Positions 24,901-31,403 of a stretch of 33,120 nt of DNA are shown here, piece after piece. Source of the DNA: Lautropia sp. (lineage in GTDB: Bacteria; Pseudomonadota; Gammaproteobacteria; Burkholderiales; Burkholderiaceae_E); NCBI GenBank assembly GCA_030532425.1, contig JAUNLD010000033.1, forward strand, positions 1 through 33,120, written 5' to 3'. A program made the translations under genes and the position numbers. Position 1 is the stretch's first letter; each line of letters opens with the position of its first letter. The notes under the pieces are model-generated. The model did not search any database, had not been told where the DNA came from, and saw only the letters and a list, made by a program, of their open reading frames with translations.

Positions 24901-27296
24901 TCGACCGCAAGCAGCTGCCACGCCCCGACCAGCGGCTGGCAGGCACTGGCGCACCCGCCACCGAAACGGCACCGGCCAGCGAATCGCTGCAGGCCGTGGC
25001 CCGGCTGATGGCCGAGCATCTGCGGCTGCCACAGGTCGATGCCGATGACGACTTCTTCGCCCTCGGCGGCCACTCGCTGCTGGCGGCCCAGTTCCTGATG
25101 GCGCTGGGCAAGGAACAGCACCGGCAGATCCCGCTGGCCCTGATCTTCGAGGCGCCGACCGCCCGCCAGATCGATGCCTGGCTGAAGGAAGACCATGCCG
25201 GCGCCGATGGCCAGCAGACCATCGCCCGCCGCACCGACACCCGCAGCGCCCCGCTGTCGGTGATGCAGCAGCGCCTGTACTTCCTGGAATCACTCAATCC
25301 GGGCACCCCGGTCTACAACACGCCCTCGGCACACCGCCTGTTCGGCCCACTCGACGAGGCCGCCTTCCAGCGCGCCTTCGACCGCCTGATCGAGCGCCAG
25401 CCGATCCTGCGTACCTGCATCGACACCGATGCACGCGGCATGCCGGTGCAGCGCATCGCCGACAGCCTGCACCTGCCGCTCTTCCCGGCCGAAGACCTCA
25501 GCCAGCTCAGGGGCCAGGAGCAGGAGGCAGCCTTGGCCAAGGCCCTGAAGTCGCTGGTCGAGGAACCGATTCCGCTGCATGGCACCCCGCTGTTCCGCAC
25601 CCGGATGTTCCGGCTCGGCGACGAGCGCCACGTCTGGTTCTTCATGCCCCATCACATCATCTGGGACGGCTGGTCCTTCGACCTGCTCTACCAGGAAATG
25701 GCGGCACTGTACCGCCACCAGCTCGACGGTGCGCAGGGTGACGAGGGGCTGCCGCCACTGGGCATCGACTACGGTGACTTCGCCCTCTGGCACAACCAGT
25801 TCCTGCAAAGCGGCACCATCCAGAAGCAGGTCGATCACTGGCTTGCCCGCATCGACCGCAACATGGCGCCGCTGGAGCTGCCCGCCGACCGGCCACGTCC
25901 GCCACGCATGAGTGGCCGCGGCGGCACCGAATGGGTACAGCTGCCGGCCTCGCTGGTGGCCAGCGTCCGCGAGCAGGCGATGGACCGGCAGTCGACACTG
26001 TTCATGTCGCTGCTGGGCACCTGGGCACTGCTGCTGCACGGCCTGTCGGGGCAGGATGCCCTCGCCATTGGCACACCGGTGCGGGGGCGCGAGCTGCCCG
26101 AGCTGGAACCGGTCATGGGCTTTTTCGTCAACGCGCTGCCGCTGGGCTTCCGTTTCGGCCCGCAGGACACCGTGCAGGACCTGCTCACCCGGCTGCGCCA
26201 GACCATGGTCGATGCCTTCGGCCATGCCGACGTCCCGGTCGACCGCATCCTGCAGGCGCTGGGCCCCAGCCGTGACGAGTCACGGCCACCGCTGTGGCAG
26301 GCCTTCTTCTCGTTCCAGGAAGCCTCGGATCGCCAGCTGACCTGGGGCAATCTTGAAGACAAGCCGCTGTTTCTGCTGCAACCGGGTACGGCGGAAGACG
26401 TCGGTCTGTGGTTCCTCGGCCATGGCAACCAGCTGGTCGGCGGCCTGCAGTACAACGTCGACATCTTCGATGCGCTGCGCATCCGCCGGCTGGGCGAGTG
26501 CTACCAGCTGCTGCTGACCCGCTGGAGCGAGAGCACGCCCGAGACGCCTCTGGCCTCGCTGCTGGCCGACATCCCGGCGCTGTTCGAGCACGGTGCCCAG
26601 CCCGTACAGCCCGAACCCGGCCGCACAGCCGGTGCCGCCGCCGAGGCAGCCGGTGATGGCGCGCAGCCCGCATCGTCCGCCGGGCAGGCAGCGGTGGAGG
26701 CGACAGCGTCTGCCACCGGCGCATCCACCGCCGCCGGGGCCACCGCCCCCGCTGCATCCGGCACGGCAGCCGCCGCCAGCCCGAGTCCCGGGACAGCCCA
26801 TGACGCATCGGCCACCCCGGCCAGCAGCGCCGCCACAGGCGTTGCGGCAGGTGCAGCAGCTGCCGGCGACAGTCCTGCCGCCCCTGCCGCGGCCAATGAT
26901 GACGCGGCCACCGCCACGGGTGAAGCCGGGACAGCTGGCAGGGACCTGAGCGCGGCCGACAGTGATGCCGCCGCCACCGATGGCGGATCGATGCAGCAGA
27001 TCCTCAGTGCGGTCTGGGCCGACCTGCTGGGGACCGACGACATCCGTGCCGATGACAACTTCTTCGACCTGGGCGGACACTCGATGCTGGTGATGCAGGC
27101 CCTGGCGCAGATGCAGGAGCGCACCGGCCGTCGCGTCAACCCGCGCCGCTTCATCTTCGAGACACTGGCACAGGTGGCCCGCGCCTACGAGGAGGCCGCC
27201 GACGAGCAGCCGGCGCCGGCCCCCGGCCCTGCCGCCAAGGGAAGCAGCGGCCTCGTGTCGCGGATGTTTGGCGCCTTCAACAAGCGCCGCGGCTGA
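21945..27296 (+). CDS. Nonribosomal peptide synthetase: C, A, PCP, C, PCP
   Basis: 1783 residues. The N-terminus (VAVDFDPF, then PPTEAQREVWLAA) is the segment that normally links an aminotransferase to a C domain inside one polypeptide. C1 has HHLVCDG with H175. A2 spans about 23400-24920 (YTSGSTGKPKG from residue 647, MYGPTETT, NGKIDRKQL), and its pocket D-I-L-Q-V-G-M-V-W matches glycine codes. PCP2 serine is S1044 in GGHSL. C2 has HHIIWDG with H1237. Then comes a ~135-residue Ala/Thr/Ser-rich linker in place of an A domain, PCP3 (S1713 in GGHSM) and a basic tail ending FNKRRG. No thioesterase, reductase or terminal C is present. The arrangement recalls yersiniabactin HMWP2, where one A domain loads two carriers. 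The start has AAGG at a good distance. Confidence 0.92.
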   Translation: MENGSSGSSQLPPGVVGVAVDFDPFDSGHAGSLIEQIIPPTEAQREVWLAARLGREASLAYNEAVELDLRGPLDEARLDQLRAACQAVFEAHPSLRAVFSTDGSEMQVLPVDMTSLPFELLDLRTLDEAARTRRLHDWRQQVVNAPFDLTLGPLFRAHLLWLADDHAVLLLSAHHLVCDGYSFGRVLTDFCRACRGEVLTPSDYGQYAEEEAEWLAGDEAAANVRYWTEQYARDIPVLDLPTDHPRPARRRVDAARVDHLLDAGTFSRLQATARQLRISLFSLLLGGFELLLSRLTGNSEVVVGVPAAGQIAADQPDVVGHCVNLLPVRGQVDAAASTRDWLTAVQSRLLDAFDHQRFTFGTLLTHLPLRRDPSRLPLVPVMFNLDQRLDAAALQIPGLRVGVEPVARSFENFELFVNLTPLDTGLRIECQYSTALFDATTIHHWLQSLDALLVGIADDVERPVGQQPALGPSQQALLRSWNDTVNEHGLGKTPLQLLDRIARAQPRKIALADARHKISYQQLIDASDALARRLQERGIGPDALVGLCVERGVAMVIAQWAIWRTGAAYVPLDPGFPQERLAYMAEDARLALIVADDATVEVCQGFAWPAERMLTIQADELAATPATDGGKPPLDLSKPEAAAYVIYTSGSTGKPKGVSVPHRATANLLLSMQRKPGIRAADRLLAVTTLSFDIAVLELLTPLIAGGHVFVADRDDAIDGHRLATVLAEHDINVMQATPGTWRLLLGAGWQPAEGFRALVGGEPLPQDLADALSALPLSLWNMYGPTETTVWSTCWQVPPGAHQIRIGGPIANTRIHVRDAAGQDVPFGAAGEIVISGEGVAIGYLGRPELTAERFVPDPESPGRSAYRTGDSGRWRNDGTLEHLGRLDHQVKVRGYRIELGEIEAVLASFAGIAQVVTIVREDTPGDQRLVAYLVGDDPVAQPREADREEAKAMRAHLRQQLPDYMVPQHFVWLPAFGLLPNGKIDRKQLPRPDQRLAGTGAPATETAPASESLQAVARLMAEHLRLPQVDADDDFFALGGHSLLAAQFLMALGKEQHRQIPLALIFEAPTARQIDAWLKEDHAGADGQQTIARRTDTRSAPLSVMQQRLYFLESLNPGTPVYNTPSAHRLFGPLDEAAFQRAFDRLIERQPILRTCIDTDARGMPVQRIADSLHLPLFPAEDLSQLRGQEQEAALAKALKSLVEEPIPLHGTPLFRTRMFRLGDERHVWFFMPHHIIWDGWSFDLLYQEMAALYRHQLDGAQGDEGLPPLGIDYGDFALWHNQFLQSGTIQKQVDHWLARIDRNMAPLELPADRPRPPRMSGRGGTEWVQLPASLVASVREQAMDRQSTLFMSLLGTWALLLHGLSGQDALAIGTPVRGRELPELEPVMGFFVNALPLGFRFGPQDTVQDLLTRLRQTMVDAFGHADVPVDRILQALGPSRDESRPPLWQAFFSFQEASDRQLTWGNLEDKPLFLLQPGTAEDVGLWFLGHGNQLVGGLQYNVDIFDALRIRRLGECYQLLLTRWSESTPETPLASLLADIPALFEHGAQPVQPEPGRTAGAAAEAAGDGAQPASSAGQAAVEATASATGASTAAGATAPAASGTAAAASPSPGTAHDASATPASSAATGVAAGAAAAGDSPAAPAAANDDAATATGEAGTAGRDLSAADSDAAATDGGSMQQILSAVWADLLGTDDIRADDNFFDLGGHSMLVMQALAQMQERTGRRVNPRRFIFETLAQVARAYEEAADEQPAPAPGPAAKGSSGLVSRMFGAFNKRRG

Positions 27297-27349
27297 GTGG
27301 CCGGTACGGGCGGCCCCCAGGGGCCTCCCTTCAGCCCTTCCCCGTGACC

Positions 27350-27375
27350 ACGGCGCCCTGCAGGCGCCGTCTTTC
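27350..27375 (+). terminator. Terminator-like hairpin after the assembly-line genes
   Basis: An 8-bp perfect stem (ACGGCGCC / GGCGCCGT) with a 5-nt loop, then CTTTC, 54 nt after the synthetase stop. The T-run is short, so termination may be partial. It suggests that the PPTase begins a new transcription unit. Confidence 0.55.
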
Positions 27376-27478
27376 ATGGGAGGGCCCACACCGCCCCGCT
27401 ACATCAGCGGTTAACATAAAAGGCATTCGGCAGACAGGCCGCAGGCCTGCCGCCTTTTCCCGGAGACCCTGTTCACGC

Positions 27479-28273
27479 ATGCCCTTCCCGCCGCCCGTGC
27501 CTGTCGACTGCCATCGCATCGACCTCGACCTGCCCCGTCCCGCCGGCAGCGATGCCTGGCTTTCGACGACGGAACAGGCGCGTGCGGCGCGTTTTCGCTT
27601 TACGCACCTGCAAGAGCGCTATCGCGCCACCCGCGTGGCCCTGCGTGCCCTGCTCGGCCAGCGTCTGGGTATCGCCCCACAGGCCGTATCCTTCGTACGC
27701 GGCCAGCACGGCAAGCCCCGGCTCGATCCCGCCCACGGCAGCCCGCTGCACTTCAACCTCAGCCACAGCGAGGGCGTGGCCTGGATCGCCATCGGCGCAT
27801 GCCCGCTGGGCATCGATCTGGAGCTGAACACCCGCCCGGTGCGCCTGCTCGATTCGCTGCCCGAGCGCGTCGCCACCCCGGCCGAACTGGCGACCCTGCG
27901 CGCCCTGCCACCCGCGCTGCTGCAAGCGGCCTTCCTGCTGATGTGGACCCGCAAGGAGGCCGCGCTCAAGGCCTGGGGGCTGGGCATCAGCAGCATGGGA
28001 TCACTGGCCAGCCTCGACACCTGCCTGCCCGATCCCGACAACCTGCCGGCGCTGCTCGGTACGCCCCTCCCGACCATGCTGCCCCCGGCACGCATCGAGC
28101 CCCCCGGGCAAGGCGACGCCGCCGGCCAGCCGCCACTGCATGTCCACAGCCATTGCCTTGAGTCCGAGATACTGAGCGTGACCTCGCCTGAAGACATCCT
28201 GCCCACACTGCATCGGCCCCATCCCCCCTTCCTGGCGCCGCCTCCGGCGGCGGTCCGGCATGACCGCCGCTGA
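27479..28273 (+). CDS. Sfp-type 4'-phosphopantetheinyl transferase
   Basis: 264 residues. Converts apo carrier proteins to holo form by moving phosphopantetheine from CoA to a serine. Visible signatures: HGKPRL, FNLSHSEG, GIDLEL with the Mg2+ ligands D113 and E115, and WTRKEAALKAWG with W156, K159 and E160. The two-part length is typical of Sfp/EntD enzymes rather than the ~120-residue AcpS. It lies 182 nt downstream of the synthetases, which carry three PCPs and one ACP, so these are the likely substrates. ATG 27479 is chosen; the nearest purine-rich site, CGGAGA, is rather far upstream, so the start is not certain. The TctC-like gene follows 18 nt later. Confidence 0.93.
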   Translation: MPFPPPVPVDCHRIDLDLPRPAGSDAWLSTTEQARAARFRFTHLQERYRATRVALRALLGQRLGIAPQAVSFVRGQHGKPRLDPAHGSPLHFNLSHSEGVAWIAIGACPLGIDLELNTRPVRLLDSLPERVATPAELATLRALPPALLQAAFLLMWTRKEAALKAWGLGISSMGSLASLDTCLPDPDNLPALLGTPLPTMLPPARIEPPGQGDAAGQPPLHVHSHCLESEILSVTSPEDILPTLHRPHPPFLAPPPAAVRHDRR

Positions 28274-28291
28274 GGCCCACCGGAGACTCCC

Positions 28292-29392
28292 GTGTCTGCA
28301 TCCCCCATCCGACGCCCGCCCCTGTGCCCCGATACGCCGGCCACGCACCCCTCGCACCAGCGCCGCCGGCACCTGCTGCAAGGCCTGCTGGCCCTGGGTC
28401 CCGGCCTGCTGTTGCCCAGCGTTCCGGCCGCTGCCCCGCTGCACCCCGCCGCGCAGGCATCCTCATCCTCCGCCAGCCCCCACGGTCATTGGCCCCAGAA
28501 GGCCGTGCGCCTGATCGTCCCCACCGCCCCCGGCACCCCGCCCGACCGCATCGCCCGCGCGGTCGCCGAACCCATGGGACGGCTGCTGGGCCACAGTGTC
28601 ATCCCCGAAAACCGCCCCGGCAATCACGGCAACCTCGCGGCCACCCTGGTGGCCAGGGCCCCCGCCGACGGCTACACGCTGTTGCTGGGCACCGAGACCA
28701 TGCCCGGCATCAATGCGCTGCTGCCGGGCCGCACGCCCTTCGATCCGGGCGAGCAGCTACTGGGCATCAACCGCATCGCCACCGCCCCCTTCCTGCTGGT
28801 GGTGGGTACCCATGCCCCCTTTCGCTCGCTGCGCGCACTGCTGCACCATGCCCGCAGGCAGCCCCTGGCTTATGGTTGTCACGGCACCGCCTCGGCCAGT
28901 CAGCTGGCTGTCGAATGGTTGCGCCAGAAAACCCGGGCCCGGCATCTGGGCTTCAACGACTTTTCCAGCCCGCAACGGCTCATCCGCGCCGTGGCCGAGG
29001 GCGAGATCTCACTGGCCTGCCTGCCGGCCCGGCACCTCACGCTGGTGCAGGAGGAAGAGCGCGTGCGGATCATCGCGATCACCCGCAGCCATGCCGATCC
29101 GCTGGTGCCGGGGGCTCCCGGCATCCAGCACCTCGACCGTTCGCCGCCTCATGAGTTTCTCGACTGGACGGCCCTGTTCGCGCCGCGCCGGACGCCCCGC
29201 GCCCTGATCGGACGTCTTGACGAGGTGCTGCGCCAGGCACTGCAGGGCCCGCAACTGGCGGCCAGCCTCAGCCCTCTCGGCTTCACGCCGGCACCCGCGG
29301 CCTCACCCGAGCAGTTCCAGCAGGATTTCACCGGAACGCTTGCCCGCAACCGGGCACTGCTCGGCGCGCTCGACCTTCGCCCTGCGTCCTGA
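28292..29392 (+). CDS. Bug/TctC-family extracytoplasmic solute-binding protein
   Basis: 366 residues. The N-terminus has a long Pro-rich lead, then RRRHLLQGLLALGPGLLL and an Ala-rich cleavage region, resembling a twin-arginine-type signal. The mature start (WPQKAVRLIVPTAPGTPPDRIAR) is the Bug/TctC hallmark, followed by ENRPGNHGNLAATLVARAPADGYTLLLG. These periplasmic proteins bind carboxylates or other small anions for tripartite tricarboxylate transporters, but in Burkholderiales most are orphans; no TctA/TctB is seen here. GTG 28292 is chosen because GGAGA lies about 8 nt upstream. The stop is 3 nt from the bioM ATG, so translation is probably coupled. The ligand is unknown; the context suggests a biotin-related or assembly-line-related molecule (inference). 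Confidence 0.88.
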   Translation: MSASPIRRPPLCPDTPATHPSHQRRRHLLQGLLALGPGLLLPSVPAAAPLHPAAQASSSSASPHGHWPQKAVRLIVPTAPGTPPDRIARAVAEPMGRLLGHSVIPENRPGNHGNLAATLVARAPADGYTLLLGTETMPGINALLPGRTPFDPGEQLLGINRIATAPFLLVVGTHAPFRSLRALLHHARRQPLAYGCHGTASASQLAVEWLRQKTRARHLGFNDFSSPQRLIRAVAEGEISLACLPARHLTLVQEEERVRIIAITRSHADPLVPGAPGIQHLDRSPPHEFLDWTALFAPRRTPRALIGRLDEVLRQALQGPQLAASLSPLGFTPAPAASPEQFQQDFTGTLARNRALLGALDLRPAS

Positions 29393-29395
29393 GCG

Positions 29396-30133
29396 ATGCC
29401 CGCCATCCTGCTTGAAGGCATCGACCTGCAACGCGGCAGCACCCCGGTCTTTCAGGCGCTGACGCTGCACCTGCACGAGTCCCGCATCGGCCTGATCGGC
29501 CACAACGGTGCCGGCAAGACCAGCCTGCTGCGCCTGCTGTGCGGTCTGGAAGATCCCGCGCAGGGCCGTGTCTGCATCGACGGACAGGACATTCATCGTG
29601 AAGCCCGTGGCCTGCGCCGCAGCCAGCTGATCGGCATGATGTTCCAGAATCCCGACGACCAGATCATCTTCCCCACCGTCGAGGAAGAACTGGCGCTCAG
29701 CCTGCAACCACGCGGACTGGGCAAGCGCGAGGCCCTGGCCCAGGCACGCACCTTCCTGCAACAGCGGGGCCTGGAGGCCTGGGCCCGACGGGCCGTCACC
29801 TCACTCAGCCAGGGGCAGCGGCAGCACGTCTGCTGGCTGGCGCTGCTGCTGGCCGGGCCAGCCACGCTGCTGCTGGACGAACCCTATGCCAGTCTCGACC
29901 TGCCCGGTCAGGCACGCCTGGCCCGCGATCTGGCCCAGTGCCCCCAACAGCTGATCGTCTCCACCCACCTGCTCGACCATGTCCGGCATTACCCGCGTGT
30001 GCTGTGGATGGACCAGGGCCGCATCCACCTGGATGGCGACGGTCCCACCGTCTGCGCCGCCTACGAGCAGGCGGTGGCCCGGCAGCTGGCGGCAGACGAT
30101 GCCACCGCCCGCGCCGCGGCAGAGCGGCGTTGA
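29396..30133 (+). CDS. bioM: Biotin ECF transporter ATPase subunit BioM
   Basis: 245 residues, an ABC ATPase of the energy-coupling-factor type. Walker A is GHNGAGKT (residues 35-42). The Q-loop segment FQNPDDQIIFPTVEEE is the form seen in ECF/CbiO-like ATPases. The signature is LSQGQRQ, Walker B LLLDEPYASLD, and the switch histidine is in STHLLDH. It is followed 2 nt later by the membrane subunit bioN and then bioY, the classic BioMNY set, which justifies the name over a generic cobalt ATPase. It energises biotin uptake at the inner membrane. Confidence 0.9.
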   Translation: MPAILLEGIDLQRGSTPVFQALTLHLHESRIGLIGHNGAGKTSLLRLLCGLEDPAQGRVCIDGQDIHREARGLRRSQLIGMMFQNPDDQIIFPTVEEELALSLQPRGLGKREALAQARTFLQQRGLEAWARRAVTSLSQGQRQHVCWLALLLAGPATLLLDEPYASLDLPGQARLARDLAQCPQQLIVSTHLLDHVRHYPRVLWMDQGRIHLDGDGPTVCAAYEQAVARQLAADDATARAAAERR

Positions 30134-30135
30134 CC

Positions 30136-30729
30136 ATGGGCAGCCTCTACAGCGAAACCCCTGGCTGGTTGCACCCGGTACCGGCCTGGCTGAAGCTGCT
30201 GCTGATGGCCGTGCTGGGCACGGTGCTGTTCTGGCTGCACACACCGCCGCAGATGCTGGTCGCAGCCGGCTGCGCGCTGCTGCTGTGGCTCAGTCTGGGT
30301 CGGGCCACGCGCCCGGCCCGGCGGCTGATGCTGTCGGTGCTGTTCACCAGTGCGCTGGTGGCCGCCTTCCAGTGGTGGTCAGGGCGCCCCGTGCTGGCCC
30401 TCACCAGCAGCCTGCGACTGGCCAGTGCCTGCTGTCTGGGCATCGCGCTTACCGTCACCACCCGCCCGGCCGACATCCTCGACGTGCTGGAGCGGCTGCT
30501 CTCACCGCTGCGCCGGATCGGGATGAAACCCGAGCGCATCGCCCTGCAGATGGGGTTGATGCTGCGCTTCATCGAACATTTCCTGATGCAGTGGAAAAAA
30601 CTCGACGACGCCCACCGCCTGCGTACCGGCAAGGCCGGGGGCCTGCGCCTGATCGCACCGCTCACCATCCAGCTCCTGCAAACGGCACGCCGGGTGGGCG
30701 ATGCGCTGTATGCACGGCTGGGCGACTGA
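30136..30729 (+). CDS. bioN: Biotin ECF transporter transmembrane subunit BioN (EcfT)
   Basis: 197 residues with several hydrophobic helices (LLLMAVLGTVLFWL, LVAAGCALLLWLSL, LMLSVLFTSALVAAF, ASACCLGIALTV). The cytoplasmic coupling helices near the C-terminus carry the Arg-rich segments DDAHRLRTGKAGG and DALYARLGD, equivalent to the Ala-Arg-Gly motifs with which EcfT subunits contact the ATPases. It is somewhat shorter than typical group II EcfT proteins, as known for BioN. The ATG lies 2 nt after the bioM stop. Confidence 0.87.
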   Translation: MGSLYSETPGWLHPVPAWLKLLLMAVLGTVLFWLHTPPQMLVAAGCALLLWLSLGRATRPARRLMLSVLFTSALVAAFQWWSGRPVLALTSSLRLASACCLGIALTVTTRPADILDVLERLLSPLRRIGMKPERIALQMGLMLRFIEHFLMQWKKLDDAHRLRTGKAGGLRLIAPLTIQLLQTARRVGDALYARLGD

Positions 30730-30815
30730 ATGCTGGCACGACGGCCCGCATTTTTACCTGGCACCGCGCTTCGATTATCCTGTCGGACCTGTTCCCTTCA
30801 GCCAAAGACAGCCCC

Positions 30816-31403
30816 ATGAACACACGCCTCTCCCGCCAGGCTTCGGCCTCCCTGTCCCTGGTTGCCCTGTTTGCTGCCCTGATGGCCGTGCTCGGGCTGA
30901 TTCCCAAGATCGACCTGCCCCTGGGCGTGCCGATCACCGCCCAATCCCTGGGCGTGATGCTGGCCGGCTGCCTGCTCGGCCCACGCCGCGGCCTGCAGGC
31001 ACTGCTGCTCTTCCTGCTGGCGGTGGCCGCCGGCCTGCCCCTGCTGGCCGGTGGCCGCGGCGGCCTGGGCCCCTTCACCTCGCCGGCCGCCGGCTATCTC
31101 TACGGCTACGCCGCAGCGGCCTTCGTCACCGGCCTGCTGATGACGATGCTGCCCAGCCGTGGCACACCACGGCACATCGCCCTCAACGCCTTCATCGCCT
31201 CGGTGCTCGGCGGCATCCTCTTCCTGCATGCGATGGGCATTGCCGGCCTGATGCTGCTGGCCCGGATGCCCTTCCAGCAGGCACTGTATGCCGATCTGGT
31301 CTTCGTGCCCGGTGATCTCGTCAAGGCAGTGCTGTGCGCCCTGATCGTCCACACCATCGCCCGCGCCCTGCCCGACTGGCCCTTTGGCGGCCAGGCGCGC
31401 TGA
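30816..31403 (+). CDS. bioY: Biotin transporter substrate-binding subunit BioY
   Basis: 195 residues, an S component that binds biotin in the membrane. Typical BioY landmarks: the N-terminal IDLPLGVPITAQSLGVMLAG, the Gly-rich AAGLPLLAGGRGGLGPFTSPAAGYL and the C-terminal FVPGDLVKAVL. About six hydrophobic segments are visible. It follows bioN after 86 nt, a gap that could hold a separate promoter. No BirA- or BioR-type operator was recognised there. Its TGA overlaps the ATG of the next gene by one base, so the ligase is translationally coupled. Confidence 0.93.
   Translation: MNTRLSRQASASLSLVALFAALMAVLGLIPKIDLPLGVPITAQSLGVMLAGCLLGPRRGLQALLLFLLAVAAGLPLLAGGRGGLGPFTSPAAGYLYGYAAAAFVTGLLMTMLPSRGTPRHIALNAFIASVLGGILFLHAMGIAGLMLLARMPFQQALYADLVFVPGDLVKAVLCALIVHTIARALPDWPFGGQAR

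Noticed and set aside
22743-25196. Long minus-strand open frame opposite the second synthetase
   Set aside because: Mirror of strong C and A domain coding on the plus strand. Its composition (many G, Q, H, D) is typical of an antisense shadow.
30730-30815. BirA/BioR operator between bioN and bioY
   Set aside because: No TTGTAAACC-type or TTAT-N-ATAA-type palindrome is visible in the 86-nt gap.
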